Positions 52,835 through 63,287 of a stretch of 64,000 nt of DNA are shown here, in pieces. Source of the stretch: Fragum whitleyi. Lineage: Eukaryota > Mollusca > Bivalvia > Cardiida > Cardiidae. The notes beneath the pieces are model-generated. The model worked only from the letters and a program-made list of their open reading frames with translations. It did not search any database and was not told the DNA's origin. The stretch's first letter is position 1, and each line of letters opens with the position of its first letter. Location of the stretch: contig OX411548.1 in the NCBI GenBank assembly GCA_948146395.1, forward strand, positions 65,739,020 through 65,803,019. Direction: 5' to 3'. The position numbers were made by a program, and so were the translations under genes.

Positions 52835-53060
52835 TTGAATGTGTTTGATCGCTTCTTTTTTTCAGTTTTCAGTCCATTCACACCAGCTGAAGCAAATACC
52901 AGTGGATTCCTTGTATTTCTTGAACCAGTAGTACCATTAGTTCCTTTTCAAACCCCCAGCAGCTATCTCACATGTGGTAGACATATCAGAAATACCCACT
53001 GCTGGTTGAAGATGGGGAGTCTGATGTGCTACCAACGGTGCAATGACGGGAGCCATAAAT
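52835..53060 (-). repeat. Worn SINE A copy
   Basis: TTCAGTCCATTCACACCAGC, GGATTCCTTGTATTTCTTGA and a tRNA-like end GTGCTACCAACGGTGCAATG. Confidence 0.55.
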
Positions 53061-53505
53061 TTTCAGGGGTAACAGGGCTTGTGTATGACCATTAAACCAG
53101 GGTTTTGACCCCCCCCCCATAAATCTGAAAATATCCTATTTTGACCCCTGCAATTTTCTATCACGGAGTCTTTTTGGCCATTTTCAAAATTGCATCTTGA
53201 TTCTGCTGCTAAATGTAACTATATTAGAATAATTTGTCTCCTTCAAATTTTTATATGAGATTCATATTATAAAATATGGATCTCATATAAAGATATTTGG
53301 GAGAAAATTAAAACAAGAGGACCATAATGGTCCTATATCGCTCACCTGAGTAAGTCAACTCATAACTTGTCAACAATGTTATAAATACCAGAAATTGTCT
53401 GATGTACATTTAGGGTGGATTTAAAAGAAACAGACTTTAATTTCCTCCTACTGCAATTTGATTTTCTTTTTGAATTACAAACAAAGTTATCAATGATGGA
53501 ATTGA

Positions 53506-53778
53506 TTGATTGAATGGAGTTTAACGCCGCTTTCAACATTATTTCAGTTATATCGCGGCGGCTGGAGCACCTAACAATGGGTTCCTGGTATTTCTATCAC
53601 CAGTACAACCACCACATTCTTTCCTAGCCTCCAGCCGCTATCTCACATAGGTCTACGATTATCAACCCATTGGTGAGAGACAAATTGTCGGAAAGAATGA
53701 GTGCCGCCGTCAGGGATCGAACCCGCGAACTCTAGATTGACAGTCCGACGCGCTACCAACTGCGCTATGACGGCGGCT
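53506..53778 (-). mobile_element. Young full-length SINE A with 13-bp target duplication
   Basis: 273 bp flanked by exact ATGATGGAATTGA at 53493-53505 and 53779-53791. The head is the tRNA-like 53703-53777; the body has CATTGTTAGGTGCTCCAGCC-type sequence. The tail lies at the 53506 side. Confidence 0.92.
53703..53777 (-). other. tRNA-like SINE head, GTC anticodon-like loop
   Basis: The minus strand folds with a perfect 7-bp acceptor stem GCCGCCG / CGGCGGC, a D arm GCGCAGTTGGTAGCGC, a loop CTGTCAA giving GTC, and GGTTCGATCCC as the B box. The anticodon stem is mispaired. Continuity with the SINE body and flanking duplications argue against a functional tRNA gene. Confidence 0.75.
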
Positions 53779-55096
53779 ATGATGGAATTGAATTCAAATT
53801 TAGTAGACCTAAACCTTAAGAATATCCCTGCCATGTTTAAGATATGCCAAATAGTTAAGGAGAAGATTAACCTTCTCTGATATTTTTCGCAATATTTTAA
53901 CATTTCCAATACTATGTAAACCAAAGATTTTAATTGAATACAATAATTTTTACAATTTTGGTAGAGCTTCACCCAAAGAACATCCCTAGCATGTTTCAGC
54001 TTAGTTAGCCCAGTGGTTTAGGAAGAGAAGAAGTTTTTCTAAGATTTTTCAGCAATTTTCGTCCATTTTTCAGCCTTTCTGTTACCATGCAAACCAGAGT
54101 TTTTGATGAAATTAAATTCTTTTAACAACTTTTGAAGAGCTTCACCCAAGAAACATCTCTGCCAAGTTTCAGCTTGATTGGCCTAGTGGTTTAGGAGGAA
54201 AAGAATTTTTTCAAAGATTTTCAGCCATTTTTCAACCTTTCCATTACCATGGAAACCAGAGTTTTTGATGAAAATAAATTCTTTTAACAACTTTTGAAGA
54301 TCTTCACACAAGAAATATCTCTGCCAAGTTTCAGCTTGATTGGCCTAGTGGTTTAGGAGGAAAAGATTTTTTTCAAAGATTTTCAGCCATTTTCCAACCT
54401 TTCCGTTACCATGGAAACCAGAGTTTTTGATGAAATTAAATTCTTTTAACAACTGTAGAAGAGCTTCACCTAAGGTATATCTCTGCCAAGTTTCAGCTTC
54501 ATTGGCCTTGTTGTTTAGGAGGAGAAGAAGTTTTTCAAAGATTTTCAGCCATTTTCGGCCATTTTTCAACCTTTCCGTTACCATGGAAACCAGAGTTTTT
54601 GAAAAAATTAAACTTTTTTAACAACTTTTGAAGAGAATCACCCAAGGAACATCTATGCCAAGTTTCAGCTTAATTGGCCTAGTGGTTTAGGAGGAGAAGA
54701 TTTTTTTCTTAGATTTTTCGTGATTTTCAGCCTTTCTGTTGCCATGGCAACCAGAGTTATTTATAGATTTAAATTCTTTTAACAACTTTTAAAGAGCTTC
54801 ACCCAAGGAACATCCCTGCCAAGTTTCAGCTTGATTGGCCCAGTGGTTTAGGAGGAGAAATTGTTGACGGACGGACGGACGATGGACGGACGACGCACAG
54901 TGAGTGATCACAATAGCTCACCTTGAGCACTTTGTGCTCAGGTGAGCTAAAAAGTCTTTCAACATTACCAGGAAATAGTCACTTTTTACCCTTTATTTAA
55001 TTGGTTTTGACCCCCTTCAACAGCACTTTTGGCCCCAAGGAATTCAGTGTCAAGGAGTCAATGACTCCTGAATTTGACAAGTGAGCACAAGCCCTG

Positions 55097-55317
55097 AGTA
55101 AAATCAAGGAGCTTAAATGTCTATCAACAAGGGGAAAGGCAATTACAAGCAAACAGTATTATAATTCATTGTTAGTCACATTTAATTCATTCTTTTTTAT
55201 GTCAAGGACAATTAAAAACATGAATGATTGTTAGAAATATAACAATTCAAATATTTTTTCATTGTGTAGTTTCTTTCACAATCAAAAATAGAGTAGTTAT
55301 AAAGTTAAAGTAAAGAA
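55097..55317. other. Unassigned spacer
   Basis: AT-rich, nothing recognised. Confidence 0.35.
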
Positions 55318-55615
55318 TAACAAGAGATGTTTGTTAAACATTTATGCCCCCAATAAGTGCAGGCCAATAGTATATTTTTTGTCAATTAACAAAGAGAAAT
55401 AATTCAAAAACTATTATCAGTAGAGTTATGGATCTTGTGCACTGTACATCTCCTCAACAAGATCTATCCACCAGTGAAGTTTCATGACTCTAGCTTGCAT
55501 TCTTTTTGAGATAGGCTCTGAACAAAAAAGGTCTACTGACGGACCAATGGACTGACAGACAAGTACATAGCAATATACCCCTTCTTCTTGGAAGAGGGCA
55601 TAACTATTTGTTTCT
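55318..55615 (+). mobile_element. Short Helitron-like element
   Basis: AACAAGAGATGTTTGTTAAA start, GACGGACCAATGGACTGACA and a CCCCTTCTTCTTGGAAGAGG hairpin then GCATAAC end. Confidence 0.65.
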
Positions 55616-56059
55616 GTCATACATCAATTTATCATCCATCTATTTTACAACAAACATAGCAGTATTAACAGCAACCCTAACTTGTCCTTAAATTTATGAT
55701 CATTTTTGTTCTTTGTCTATAATGTTGGACCAGTGACAAATTGAGGATTTTGTAAAATATATAGTTATCTGATGGTGTACAAGTACTTTGAGACCTTTTC
55801 TATCTACTAAACTCACAGTGAAGACTGGTCAGACTGTGCAGATGCACAGGCTTGTCAGTGTCTTTGCCATGTACGTATATGAAATTTTTGGAAATCTCGG
55901 GCACAGGCTCAAATGTGTTTGGTATCTGAGGAACTACAAAAGAATAGAATAGAAGATTCTAAAATCATGGACACTACAACAATAATTTCCAGTATTCATA
56001 TCAAAATCTATCTCCTCTGTAACTCTCTTTACAAATACCTCAAGTCATCTTTCTTTTAA
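55616..56059. other. 3' flank of SR gene, with repeat M
   Basis: 55790-55890 carries GGTCAGACTGTGCAG and CACAGGCTTGTCAGTGTC (repeat M). No gene. The polyadenylation site of the SR gene was not identified. Confidence 0.45.
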
Positions 56060-56129
56060 GGGAACAGTACAAGACTATTGTAAGTGCCTATTATAAAAAG
56101 GCACCTACAAAATTTTTGCACTGTTCCCT
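56060..56129. mobile_element. Palindromic mini-element H beside the SR gene stop
   Basis: GGGAACAGTACAAGACTATT and ATTTTTGCACTGTTCCC with TAAGTGCCTAT / AAGGCACCTA. It starts about 85 bp beyond the stop codon, probably within the 3' UTR. Confidence 0.75.
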
Positions 56130-56214
56130 CCAAAAAAGTTTGAGCCAACCCCCAAAATAATATTCTAGCAAAAAAATCTCCAATCAATCCCTTATGTCAT
56201 ACACAATTTCCCAT

Positions 56215-56500
56215 TTAATCACTCATGTCCATATCAACTTCCTGTAAGTTGGAATCATTTCCCGTATTATTTGTAACTCGGGTTGGTATAGGTTCTGCGC
56301 TTCCCTCCCTACTCTCAGAGTCGGGACTTCGACCTCGGCCCCGTTTGTCACTCTCCTCATACATGGTATCTTCTTCATCGTAGTTTCTTTTTACTTTGGC
56401 TTCTTTCTTATCTTCTTTCTCTCGATCCTTGTCCTTATGCTTCTTTTTCTTCTCTCGCTCCTTGCTGCGATCCCTGTCTTTCTTCTTGTCTTTTCTCGAT
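56215..56500 (-). CDS. SRSF11: SRSF11-like terminal exon
   Basis: Acceptor TATCATTCAG. It encodes KDKKKDRDRSKEREKKKKHK, VKRNYDEEDTMYEESDKRGR, SPDSESREGSAEPIP and the end EVDMDMSD before TAA. The charged tract is probably disordered. Confidence 0.9.
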
Positions 56501-59500
56501 CTGAATGATAAATTAAGTTGATATATAAGTCTTTATTTGTTTCTTTGTTGGGATTAAACAGAGCTTACCAGACTCAGCCAAATTATAAGGTTCATAACAA
56601 GTTAATTACTGGTTAACATTTGATTGTATGATTTTACATTCAAATTCCAAATTACCATAAAAATCTAATAGAGCCCAATGCTCATATAAAACCCATCCCC
56701 ATTTTCAGAGGTTGGAATGGACCATTTTTGATATGATTTTAAAAAAATATTAAAGCCTCTAATAGAGGCTCATTCCAACAAATTCAAGGTCGTAAAAAAT
56801 TCAAAGAGGATTTTCGATAGATTATTATAGGCTACTGATAGAGATTGTTAATTTCATTTATTCATTTTTCACCTTTGGTTTCGTGATGTCTAAGTACTGG
56901 TAAATATATGGTATTTTTGGCCATTTTTCCAGTCTTAACAAATACCGATGGCTCAGCCCAAATCAGTTGTAACTGTCTACATGTTTAGAGGAAGTTTCAA
57001 CTGTTTCATGCTGAGCCATCAATATTTAACATAGCCTCCAATAAAAGCCCATCCCTTTCTAAAGGAAATGTGATGGTTCTAATAGAACACAGGAGCTCTA
57101 TAAGAGCCATATGAGTTGATAACTATTATGCTTTCAGAGATATGCTGCGGCGGGGGATAAAATATGCTAAAAAATATAGACTCTTGTAAAAATATGCAGA
57201 CTGACTTGTGTTAACACATTTCGCTCCCTAAATATTTTCTGAAATCTAGAATTATCATTCTACCATCCTTTGTAATATTTTTTTGAAATGCCATGTCTTG
57301 TTGACCTCTGCTGAATCTAATCTCTATTTCAAATGTTTATGTTACAGTGTACCCAGATTGCCCTTACTGGTATGACAAATCCCATAATTGGATGACTCAG
57401 CATGAAACAGTTTTAACTGCCTATAAACATATAGGCAGTTACAGCTGTTTCATGCAGAGCCATCCATATGTGCAGTTAGTTACATCGTGAAATTGACATT
57501 CATGTCAATCAAAACCAATCGGGATTCCACTTATCTAATTGAAATTGTAAGCGTCTGATTAGATTTTGGAGAAATAGGAAGCTATTTATGGAACTAATAT
57601 TCAAATTTTTCAAAGGGAGGTAATTATCATCGCTATTTTTGTTCATCCTGAACAAAATTTTGCGATATTGGATTACCTCCCTTTTAATTCATACAAAACT
57701 CGCTCCACAAACTCATTCAATTTCATTCAAAACCCATTCCAAAATCCATTCATCTTGTCAATTTCACAATGTTGTTAACTGTAAAGCCTTACTTGTGTCT
57801 AGAGCCACTCCTGGACCTGGACCTCTTTCTTGACCTTGACCTTCGCTTCCTTACAGGAGTGGCACTCCTACTCCTGTGTCTCCTCCTGGAATAAGAAAAC
57901 AAAGTACATCGAGTGTGGGATTATAGAAAGCTTGTATGAAGAAACCCAGGGTTTTAGTCTGACATCGACAAAACAGGGTCCAAATGACTTGATAATTGGG
58001 ATCTTAAGAGTCCTTCTTGACAGTTTGGGAGTCCCTGCTTAAGATTTAGACTATTTCTTTTGAGTACTGAAATTGTTTCTATATTAAATTGGGCTATTTC
58101 CTGGTTAAAGGGAAAGAAAGTAATAAGATATATATTGAACATTTTGGGCTCAACTTCAGGAAAGAATTGTTTACAGTCTTCAATTTTTTTCTGAAGCTGA
58201 TCCCTAGAGGGTCTTTAGGATTTGCATAGATCAGACAGTTTAGAGGGTCCTGGCTACTTTATGAGGGTCTCATAATTACAAAACCTGCGTCCCTTAATAC
58301 CCTGGCAACCACTAGGAATTACAGCAAAACATGCTCAAACAAGATGTGTTTGTGAAACACGATTGCCCCTGAAACTACTTTTTTTTCCAAAGTTTGACCT
58401 TGACAGATGACCTTGACCTTGTCACATGACCTTGACTTTGGTACCAGCGGATGCGATCATTGAGATCTATCATCATGCCAAATATGAGCTTTGTATCTTG
58501 CATAGGCTTTAAGATATTGGCAAGGTTAAGTTTTCGGACAGACGGACGGACAGACAGACGGATGGACAGACAGACAGACGGACATGAGTAAAACAATATG
58601 CCCCCGATCTATCGATGCGGGGGCATAAAAATAAAAATTTAGCAAGAATGCCCAAATTACCTTATCCTATAACCTCGACTTTTGTTTCCACTGATGAGAG
58701 CTATTATTTTTCTGAACACAAGCTGTGAATCTTGAAAAGGCTTCAAGTTTTTAAAATGTTAAGGTTTTTCTGTTGACTTTTTGCATAAATTTGACAGTGA
58801 CAAATGACCTTGATGCTATCACATGACCTTGACTTAAGTATCAGGCAATGATTATTCATCAGGGGCCATATCGACTAAACATTTTGGTTTGAGGCTGATT
58901 GAATGGAATTTTATGCCACTTTCAACAATTTTAAAGTTATATCGAGTTGGGTGGAGCACCTGACAATGGATTCCTAGTATTTCTCTCACCAGTGCTACCA
59001 TCACATCCTTTCCTAGCCTCAACCTGCTATCTCACATAGGTCTACGATTATCAACCCATTGGTGAGAGACATATAGTGGGAAGAATGAGTGCCACCATTG
59101 GGGATCAAACCTTGGACCTCAAGCATTTTGGTTTGAGATTTGACTTAATGTTGGCATATTTACAGCCCTAGATCTATCATCATACTGTACACGGATATTG
59201 TATCTTGAGTAGGATTCAAATAATTGGAATGTTTTGCTTTTGAAGACAAACAGATTGACATTTGTAAAACAATAGGTTCACAAACTATAGATCCAGAGGA
59301 TTATAAGAGGCTATCAAAAAATGCTTGCAAATTAAATTTTAGAAATTCTTGCAAATTAAATTTTTTTATATCTTGTTTTCTTTTTTATTTCACATTACAA
59401 AATCAATTGACTTTGAGAAACAACAAATGGTTCAGCTAAACACCTGAAAACATACTGATATTTGTCCAAGGATAGCACTTCCTGTGCCTGCAAATGTCTG

Positions 59501-61577
59501 ACCTTGGAATGTGACCTTTATTCTTGACCTACAGACATAACAAGTTTAAATCACACTTTTACATCTTGAATTGGAACATCTGTTCCATATTAATTTGAAA
59601 CCAAACAATATTGTAAAAGTGATGCTCTTGACAAAACACTGACATTGACCTTCAGTGTGTCCTTAACCTTGGTGATACAGATAAAAATCCTTCAGATTGT
59701 TTTTTTTCTCTTTTTTCCATCCATAACTGTAAGGGAATGATGCTCCAGACATATTCAGATGGAAATACCAACACACACACACACACACCTGCTAGTAGTG
59801 ACAACTGTGTCTTGATCAACTCAAGCAGGCTGGAAATTGTACAATAATTGTTTGTAACAGATAAAAAAAAATCCTTACTTTCTACTTCCACTCCTTGATC
59901 TTCTAGCTTTTCTAGGAGTTCTACTCCTGCTTCTAGCCTCACTGGATGATCTGAAATATATACAGAACTTTTTACATCAACACACACCATGTAATCAATT
60001 GTTACTTAATTTCCATCAAATACTTATTCTCTGTTTTCTGTATCTAGATTCTTTTGCAAATTCGGATAAGTGGAGGGCATATTGCTTGAGAGTCAAACTT
60101 GATTAATAAACAATTTATATTTAACTGTTACAAGAGCCAGAAGGCAAAAATGTTGGTAAGAGTTCAAAGATGTTGCAGACTTTAAATTCAAGTTGACATG
60201 TATCCCTGGATTTTCTCACACCAGTACTACCAAAGGCTCCTGTGTAATCTACCTTCTGCTCATTCCAAATGGATTTACAATTGATTATCTAACCATTGGT
60301 TGGAGACAAATTTATTTATATAAAGAATCTTAAACTCATACAATCTTTAAGGAGTTTAACCACCCTTGGACTTTTGCGAAGACTTTTAATTCATTTCATG
60401 TACTTGATTCTCTCTATAATAGGGGTCAGAATATTTGTTAATCAATGATGTTTTCAACACATTACCTGACAACAAAATTCTAGACTAGACTCAACTTAAA
60501 GAACAAGGCTGTCAGACTACAAATTAAAGATATTTCAAAACAGTCTTTAAGGTTTTAAAACAATTTATAAAATGTCACAATCAATTTCAACATCATTTTG
60601 AAGCAAAGTGCATTATTTTTTAACAGAACTAATTTGAACAATCATTATACTGGTTGAATGAATAAGGATTTACATCACTTTTAGCGATCTTTCATTTTTT
60701 GTAAAAGCATAAAAGAAATCAATTAATAAGGGTATGAGGAATGTTGGGTAATGGCTTAAAAGCAAAGTAAATTGTATCCTTTTTCATATATTTCAAGGTA
60801 ATGCTGCTTTGATATACCAATGAACAAATATCAGCCTCTTCGTGACATTTCCAACAATTTAAAATGTTTATAAGGTGCAAACATCGGTTAGCATAGACAG
60901 CCACAAACTTCAAATATAAAGTTACCTGATGGTCTAAAGATACTTAGAGACCTTATCTATCTACTAAATGCATAGTGAAGACTCTGGTCAGACTGTGTGG
61001 ATCTACAGGCTGGTCAGAGTCTTAGCTTTGTGCATAGCTAAAATTATTGAAAATCTCACGCAAATGCTCATATATGAGTATATTATTGGGTACCCAAGGT
61101 ATCATGGCAAATATTCTATTTAATATTATTTCTTTAATCTTTGAACCATTTCCTCTAAACACTGCTGATAGGAAATAAGTCTCATATTAAAGAAAGAATG
61201 CAAGAATACTGAGGTTGATTGGACTAGGTTTATCTTAACTTATGTAATTTAGTTAATTTCTAAGACTTCAATTTTTACTATGCTTTTATTGAAGGAGAGG
61301 TAGTAACAGGGAGTGTTCATTTATTAAGAGAAATACCTCTTTTCCATCAACTAGATGATGCATGTCTTGAATTGAGGTATTTCCCTATCATAAATGATCA
61401 TTTAAACTACCAGATCCTTTAAAATTCACTGACTAATTTATAAGACAATTGACTCAATAATGAAAATTTGTAACTTTTTTTTTCCTCAAAATCATTTCAC
61501 CTAACATTCCACATATTGAATACAGTACACTATGAAATTACCTCTTGCGGTCTCTCTTTTCTTTTGGGGGTGGTGAA
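56215..61577 (-). CDS. SRSF11: SR-related splicing factor, 3' part (SRSF11-like)
   Basis: Four minus-strand exons (61542-61577, 59879-59950, 57793-57885, 56215-56500) join in frame with matching phases into about 160 residues ending TAA. They encode an RS domain (SRSRTPRKARRSRSGSR, RHRSRSATPVRKRRSRSRKR), then a KD/KE/RD-rich stretch, a NYDEED motif and a terminal DMDMSD. Vertebrate SRSF11 (p54) has the same order, an RS region, a DYDEEE-like motif and a DMDMSD end. SREK1 is the nearest alternative but fits the C-terminus less well. SRSF11 is a nuclear SR protein of spliceosomal speckles. The N-terminal RRM and earlier exons lie right of the window or were not found. Confidence 0.82.
56950..57018. 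mobile_element. Palindromic mini-element H
   Basis: GGCTCAGCCCAAATCAGTTG and CAACTGTTTCATGCTGAGCC, with the middle worn. Confidence 0.65.
57393..57464. mobile_element. Palindromic mini-element H, well kept
   Basis: GACTCAGCATGAAACAG and CTGTTTCATGCAGAGCC with TTTTAACTGCCTATAAACAT / ATAGGCAGTTACAG. It abuts the G remnant in the same order as at 2836-3155. Confidence 0.75.
57473..57781. mobile_element. MITE N, full length
   Basis: The ends CAGTTAGTTACATCGTGAAA and CAGTTAACAACATTGTGAAA are inverted and followed by TTGAC on both sides. The inner hairpin AGGGAGGTAAT.ATCATCGC / GCGATA..GGATTACCTCCC. The right end lies 11 bp from a 5' splice site of the SR gene. Confidence 0.82.
57793..57885 (-). 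CDS. SRSF11: SRSF11-like RS exon
   Basis: Acceptor TCTTATTCCAG and donor CACAA|GTAAGG. It encodes RRHRSRSATPVRKRRSRSRK followed by RSRSRSGSRH. 93 nt. A MITE ends 11 bp beyond its donor (57473-57781). Confidence 0.88.
57886..58337. other. SR gene intron, nothing recognised
   Basis: Contains worn MITE-like ends (CCCAGGGTTTTAGTCTGACA, TCCCTTAATACCCTGG at 57947-58307) of the GGGTT.ACACTAA group. No exon. Confidence 0.4.
58338..58630 (+). mobile_element. Short Helitron-like element, intact ends
   Basis: AACAAGATGTGTTTGTGAAA start, GACGGACGGACAGACAGACG run, and hairpin CCCCCGATCTATCGATGCGG then GGGCATAAAAA. Confidence 0.8.
58896..59125 (-). mobile_element. SINE family A copy, worn head
   Basis: TGGAATTTTATGCCACTTTC, CTTTCCTAGCCTCAACCTGC, CCCATTGGTGAGAGACATAT and GGGGATCAAACC. 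Confidence 0.75.
59126..59878. other. SR gene intron
   Basis: Unassigned; a CA microsatellite lies at about 59771-59788. 58640-58870 and 59460-59650 carry TGACCTTGA-rich remnants of the GTTTGTGAAAC repeat type. Confidence 0.4.
59879..59950 (-). CDS. SRSF11: SRSF11-like RS exon
   Basis: Acceptor TATATTTCAG and donor AGAAA|GTAAGG. It encodes SSSEARSRSRTPRKARRSR. 72 nt, phase-neutral like its neighbours. Confidence 0.87.
59951..61541. other. SR gene intron with SINE A and repeat M pieces
   Basis: 60195-60312 keeps TCACACCAGTACTACCA and CCATTGGTTGGAGACAAAT of SINE A. 60955-61045 is repeat M (GGTCAGACTGTGTGGATC). No exon recognised. Confidence 0.5.
61542..61577 (-). CDS. SRSF11: SRSF11-like 36-nt microexon
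   Basis: Acceptor TTTCTATAG and donor AAGAG|GTAATT. It encodes SPPPKEKRDRK plus shared codons at both ends. Its phase (starts with third base, ends after second base) fits the next exon exactly. The length is a multiple of three, so it could be skipped in frame. Confidence 0.8.
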
Positions 61578-62085
61578 CTATAGAAATAAGGGACAGTCAA
61601 TTAGAACCTTTTATATCTTACTTAATAATAACCACCTTAAACTTTAAAACCTTAACCATACTATACATGTACACTTAATGTAACATTCAAATAAGGAATC
61701 ATGTTTTACTTGTAACTTATGTTTTCAAGACGTATATGCCTTTCAAGTTTAAACATTTCATTCAAAACCTAAAAAAAGTATGGTGCATCATGAAAATGAT
61801 AATAAATTATTTCTTGAAGAATTTCCTCAAATGATTTACCATAGTATACAATTCATTAAAAACGGACACTAATATTTTGTGACTGTCATGTTATCTTAAA
61901 TATATAGGGAAATTAGTGAAGAATAAATGTATGAATAGTTGTTCATTTTCATTTAAGTCAAATTCAAAATGCACCATACTTGAAAGATCAAACTTGAATG
62001 GCATGTGTCAAATCTTAGCAATTACAATAGGCATTTAAAAATGTAATGTGAAGTGTTTCACTTACACAACAATACTATCATACTA
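61578..62085. other. SR gene intron, nothing recognised
   Basis: AT-rich, no exon or repeat. Confidence 0.4.
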
Positions 62086-62350
62086 TTTTGTTTGTTTGAA
62101 TTGGTTTTAACACCACTTTTAACAGCCTTCAGTCATATATCTGCAACTGGAGCACCAAACAAAATTGATTTCAAGTATTTCTTTAACCAGTTTTACCACA
62201 ACAGCCTTTCCAAGCCTCTAGCCGCTTGTTTCACATAGGTTAACAGTGTCAACCATTTGTTGAGAGACTAATGTCGAAAAGGATGTGTGTCACTGTCAGG
62301 AACCAGACCTGTGACCAATTATTAGAAGTCTGATGTGCTACCAACTATCC
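62086..62350 (-). mobile_element. SINE family A copy, worn
   Basis: TTTGTTTGAATTGGTTTTAA, CCTTTCCAAGCCTCTAGCCG and GTTGAGAGACTAATGTCG. The head keeps GATGTGCTACCAACTAT. Confidence 0.7.
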
Positions 62351-62362
62351 TCTATGGGCAAC

Positions 62363-62410
62363 CAAAACCTTGTAACTCCAGCTTTTTGAAGCTGTAGTTA
62401 CAAGGTTTTG
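62363..62410. repeat. Hairpin with 15-bp outer arms
   Basis: CAAAACCTTGTAACT and its complement AGTTACAAGGTTTTG enclose a second stem CAGCTT / AAGCTG. Confidence 0.75.
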
Positions 62411-62991
62411 ATCTTCCAATGACGCTATACTATGACTGCTCTTTCAAGAAAACTACATTTAACTTTCATTACTGAGACTATAACAATGATATATCATTTT
62501 GTGGGTTTTTTTATCAGTATACTACCAACTGCTCCAAATTATTTTGCAATGTACAAAAAATTCCTTTTCTACTGTTTTGGCTATACTTTCGTTAAGATAT
62601 TTACCATTGTCATGCTTAAATGGAATATTCCTGCTTTGGCAGGAGGTATACCCAAAGTTCAGACTGCACAAAATTGATTATAATATAATCTGACCTAAGT
62701 CTACACTATCTGATTCTTCTCTTCTAAACCAGAAAAGTTTACCATAATATTTGTGACACAAATACTGACTCACAATTAGTATATTCTGTGCTTTTAGCAC
62801 TTTGATTTCAATACAATTCTGGGAAGGTTTTTATTCAGCATTACAAGGGTTATGACAATGGTGTACTACTAGTGCTTTTCTAAAAGGCCAATTAAATATA
62901 CAGTTAAATCCTAGGGTAAATGGAAGGACAGATAAAAACCTAATAAAATTTTAACAATGGCTAATGAGGATACATTAAGCAAACAAGAGCA
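62411..62991. other. SR gene intron with repeat M
   Basis: 62600-62720 carries GTCATGCTTAAATGG, GCAGGAGGTATACCCAAAGT and CAGACTGCACAAAATTG of repeat M. No exon. Confidence 0.45.
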
Positions 62992-63287
62992 CCGCCTACG
63001 GGTGCCTACGCTCGGCTGTCGAGTGCTGGATGGTGGGAAAAAATCTAAGTCGAAAAAGGGGCATAATTTGCATAAAATGCATCTAGAGTTATCCCCCTTG
63101 ATATTATAGATTGCTCTTTTGATGGTGAAAATGTGTGCCAAGTTTCAAGTTGATGCCTTCAGTAGAACCAGAGATATAACAAAATGTCAAAGTTTTCGCA
63201 CGACGACGACGACAACAACAACGACGACGACGACACGGAGGCTATAGCAATACCTCGGGTTTTCTCTGAAAACAGCCGAGCTAAAAA
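62992..63287 (+). mobile_element. Short Helitron-like element with GAC run
   Basis: AACAAGAGCACCGCCTACGG start, CGACGACGACGACAACAACA run, and CTCGG...CCGAG hairpin then CTAAAAA end. The ORF on the minus strand is its translation. Confidence 0.7.

Larger units (their letters stand above)
53312..54953 (+). mobile_element. Helitron-like element with ~163-bp units
   Basis: Starts AACAAGAGGACCATAATGGT. ACCAGAGTTTTTGATGAA recurs at about 54092, 54254 and 54417. Ends GACGGACGGACGGACGATGG and GAGCACTTTGTGCTC then AGCTAAAAA. It contains the SINE at 53506. Confidence 0.82.
53073..55096. mobile_element. hAT-like MITE carrying a Helitron-like insertion
   Basis: The ends CAGGGCTTGTGTATGACC and inverted CAGGGCTTGTGCTCAC frame TTTGACCCC-rich arms as in 5357-5899. 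53312-54953 is a later insertion. Confidence 0.7.
56501..57472. other. SR gene intron, left part, with H and G repeats
   Basis: Contains H copies at 56950-57018 and 57393-57464 and a G remnant at 57180-57370 between them. 56640-56830 has AATAGAGGCTC / GAGCCCAATG inverted blocks of an unassigned repeat. Confidence 0.55.

Noticed and set aside
53703..53777. Functional tRNA-Asp gene
   Set aside because: The acceptor stem is perfect, but the anticodon stem is mispaired and the segment is the head of a SINE with target duplications.
7760..54953. CRISPR-like arrays because of regular spacing
   Set aside because: The whole unit is repeated without unique spacers, in a eukaryotic context, and ends match Helitron-like elements.
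21319..56214. Missing first exon of the Kelch gene
   Set aside because: I looked for an upstream exon ending two bases into a codon with a start ATG and found no candidate of suitable phase; the exon-like ORF at 48327-48468 has the wrong phase.
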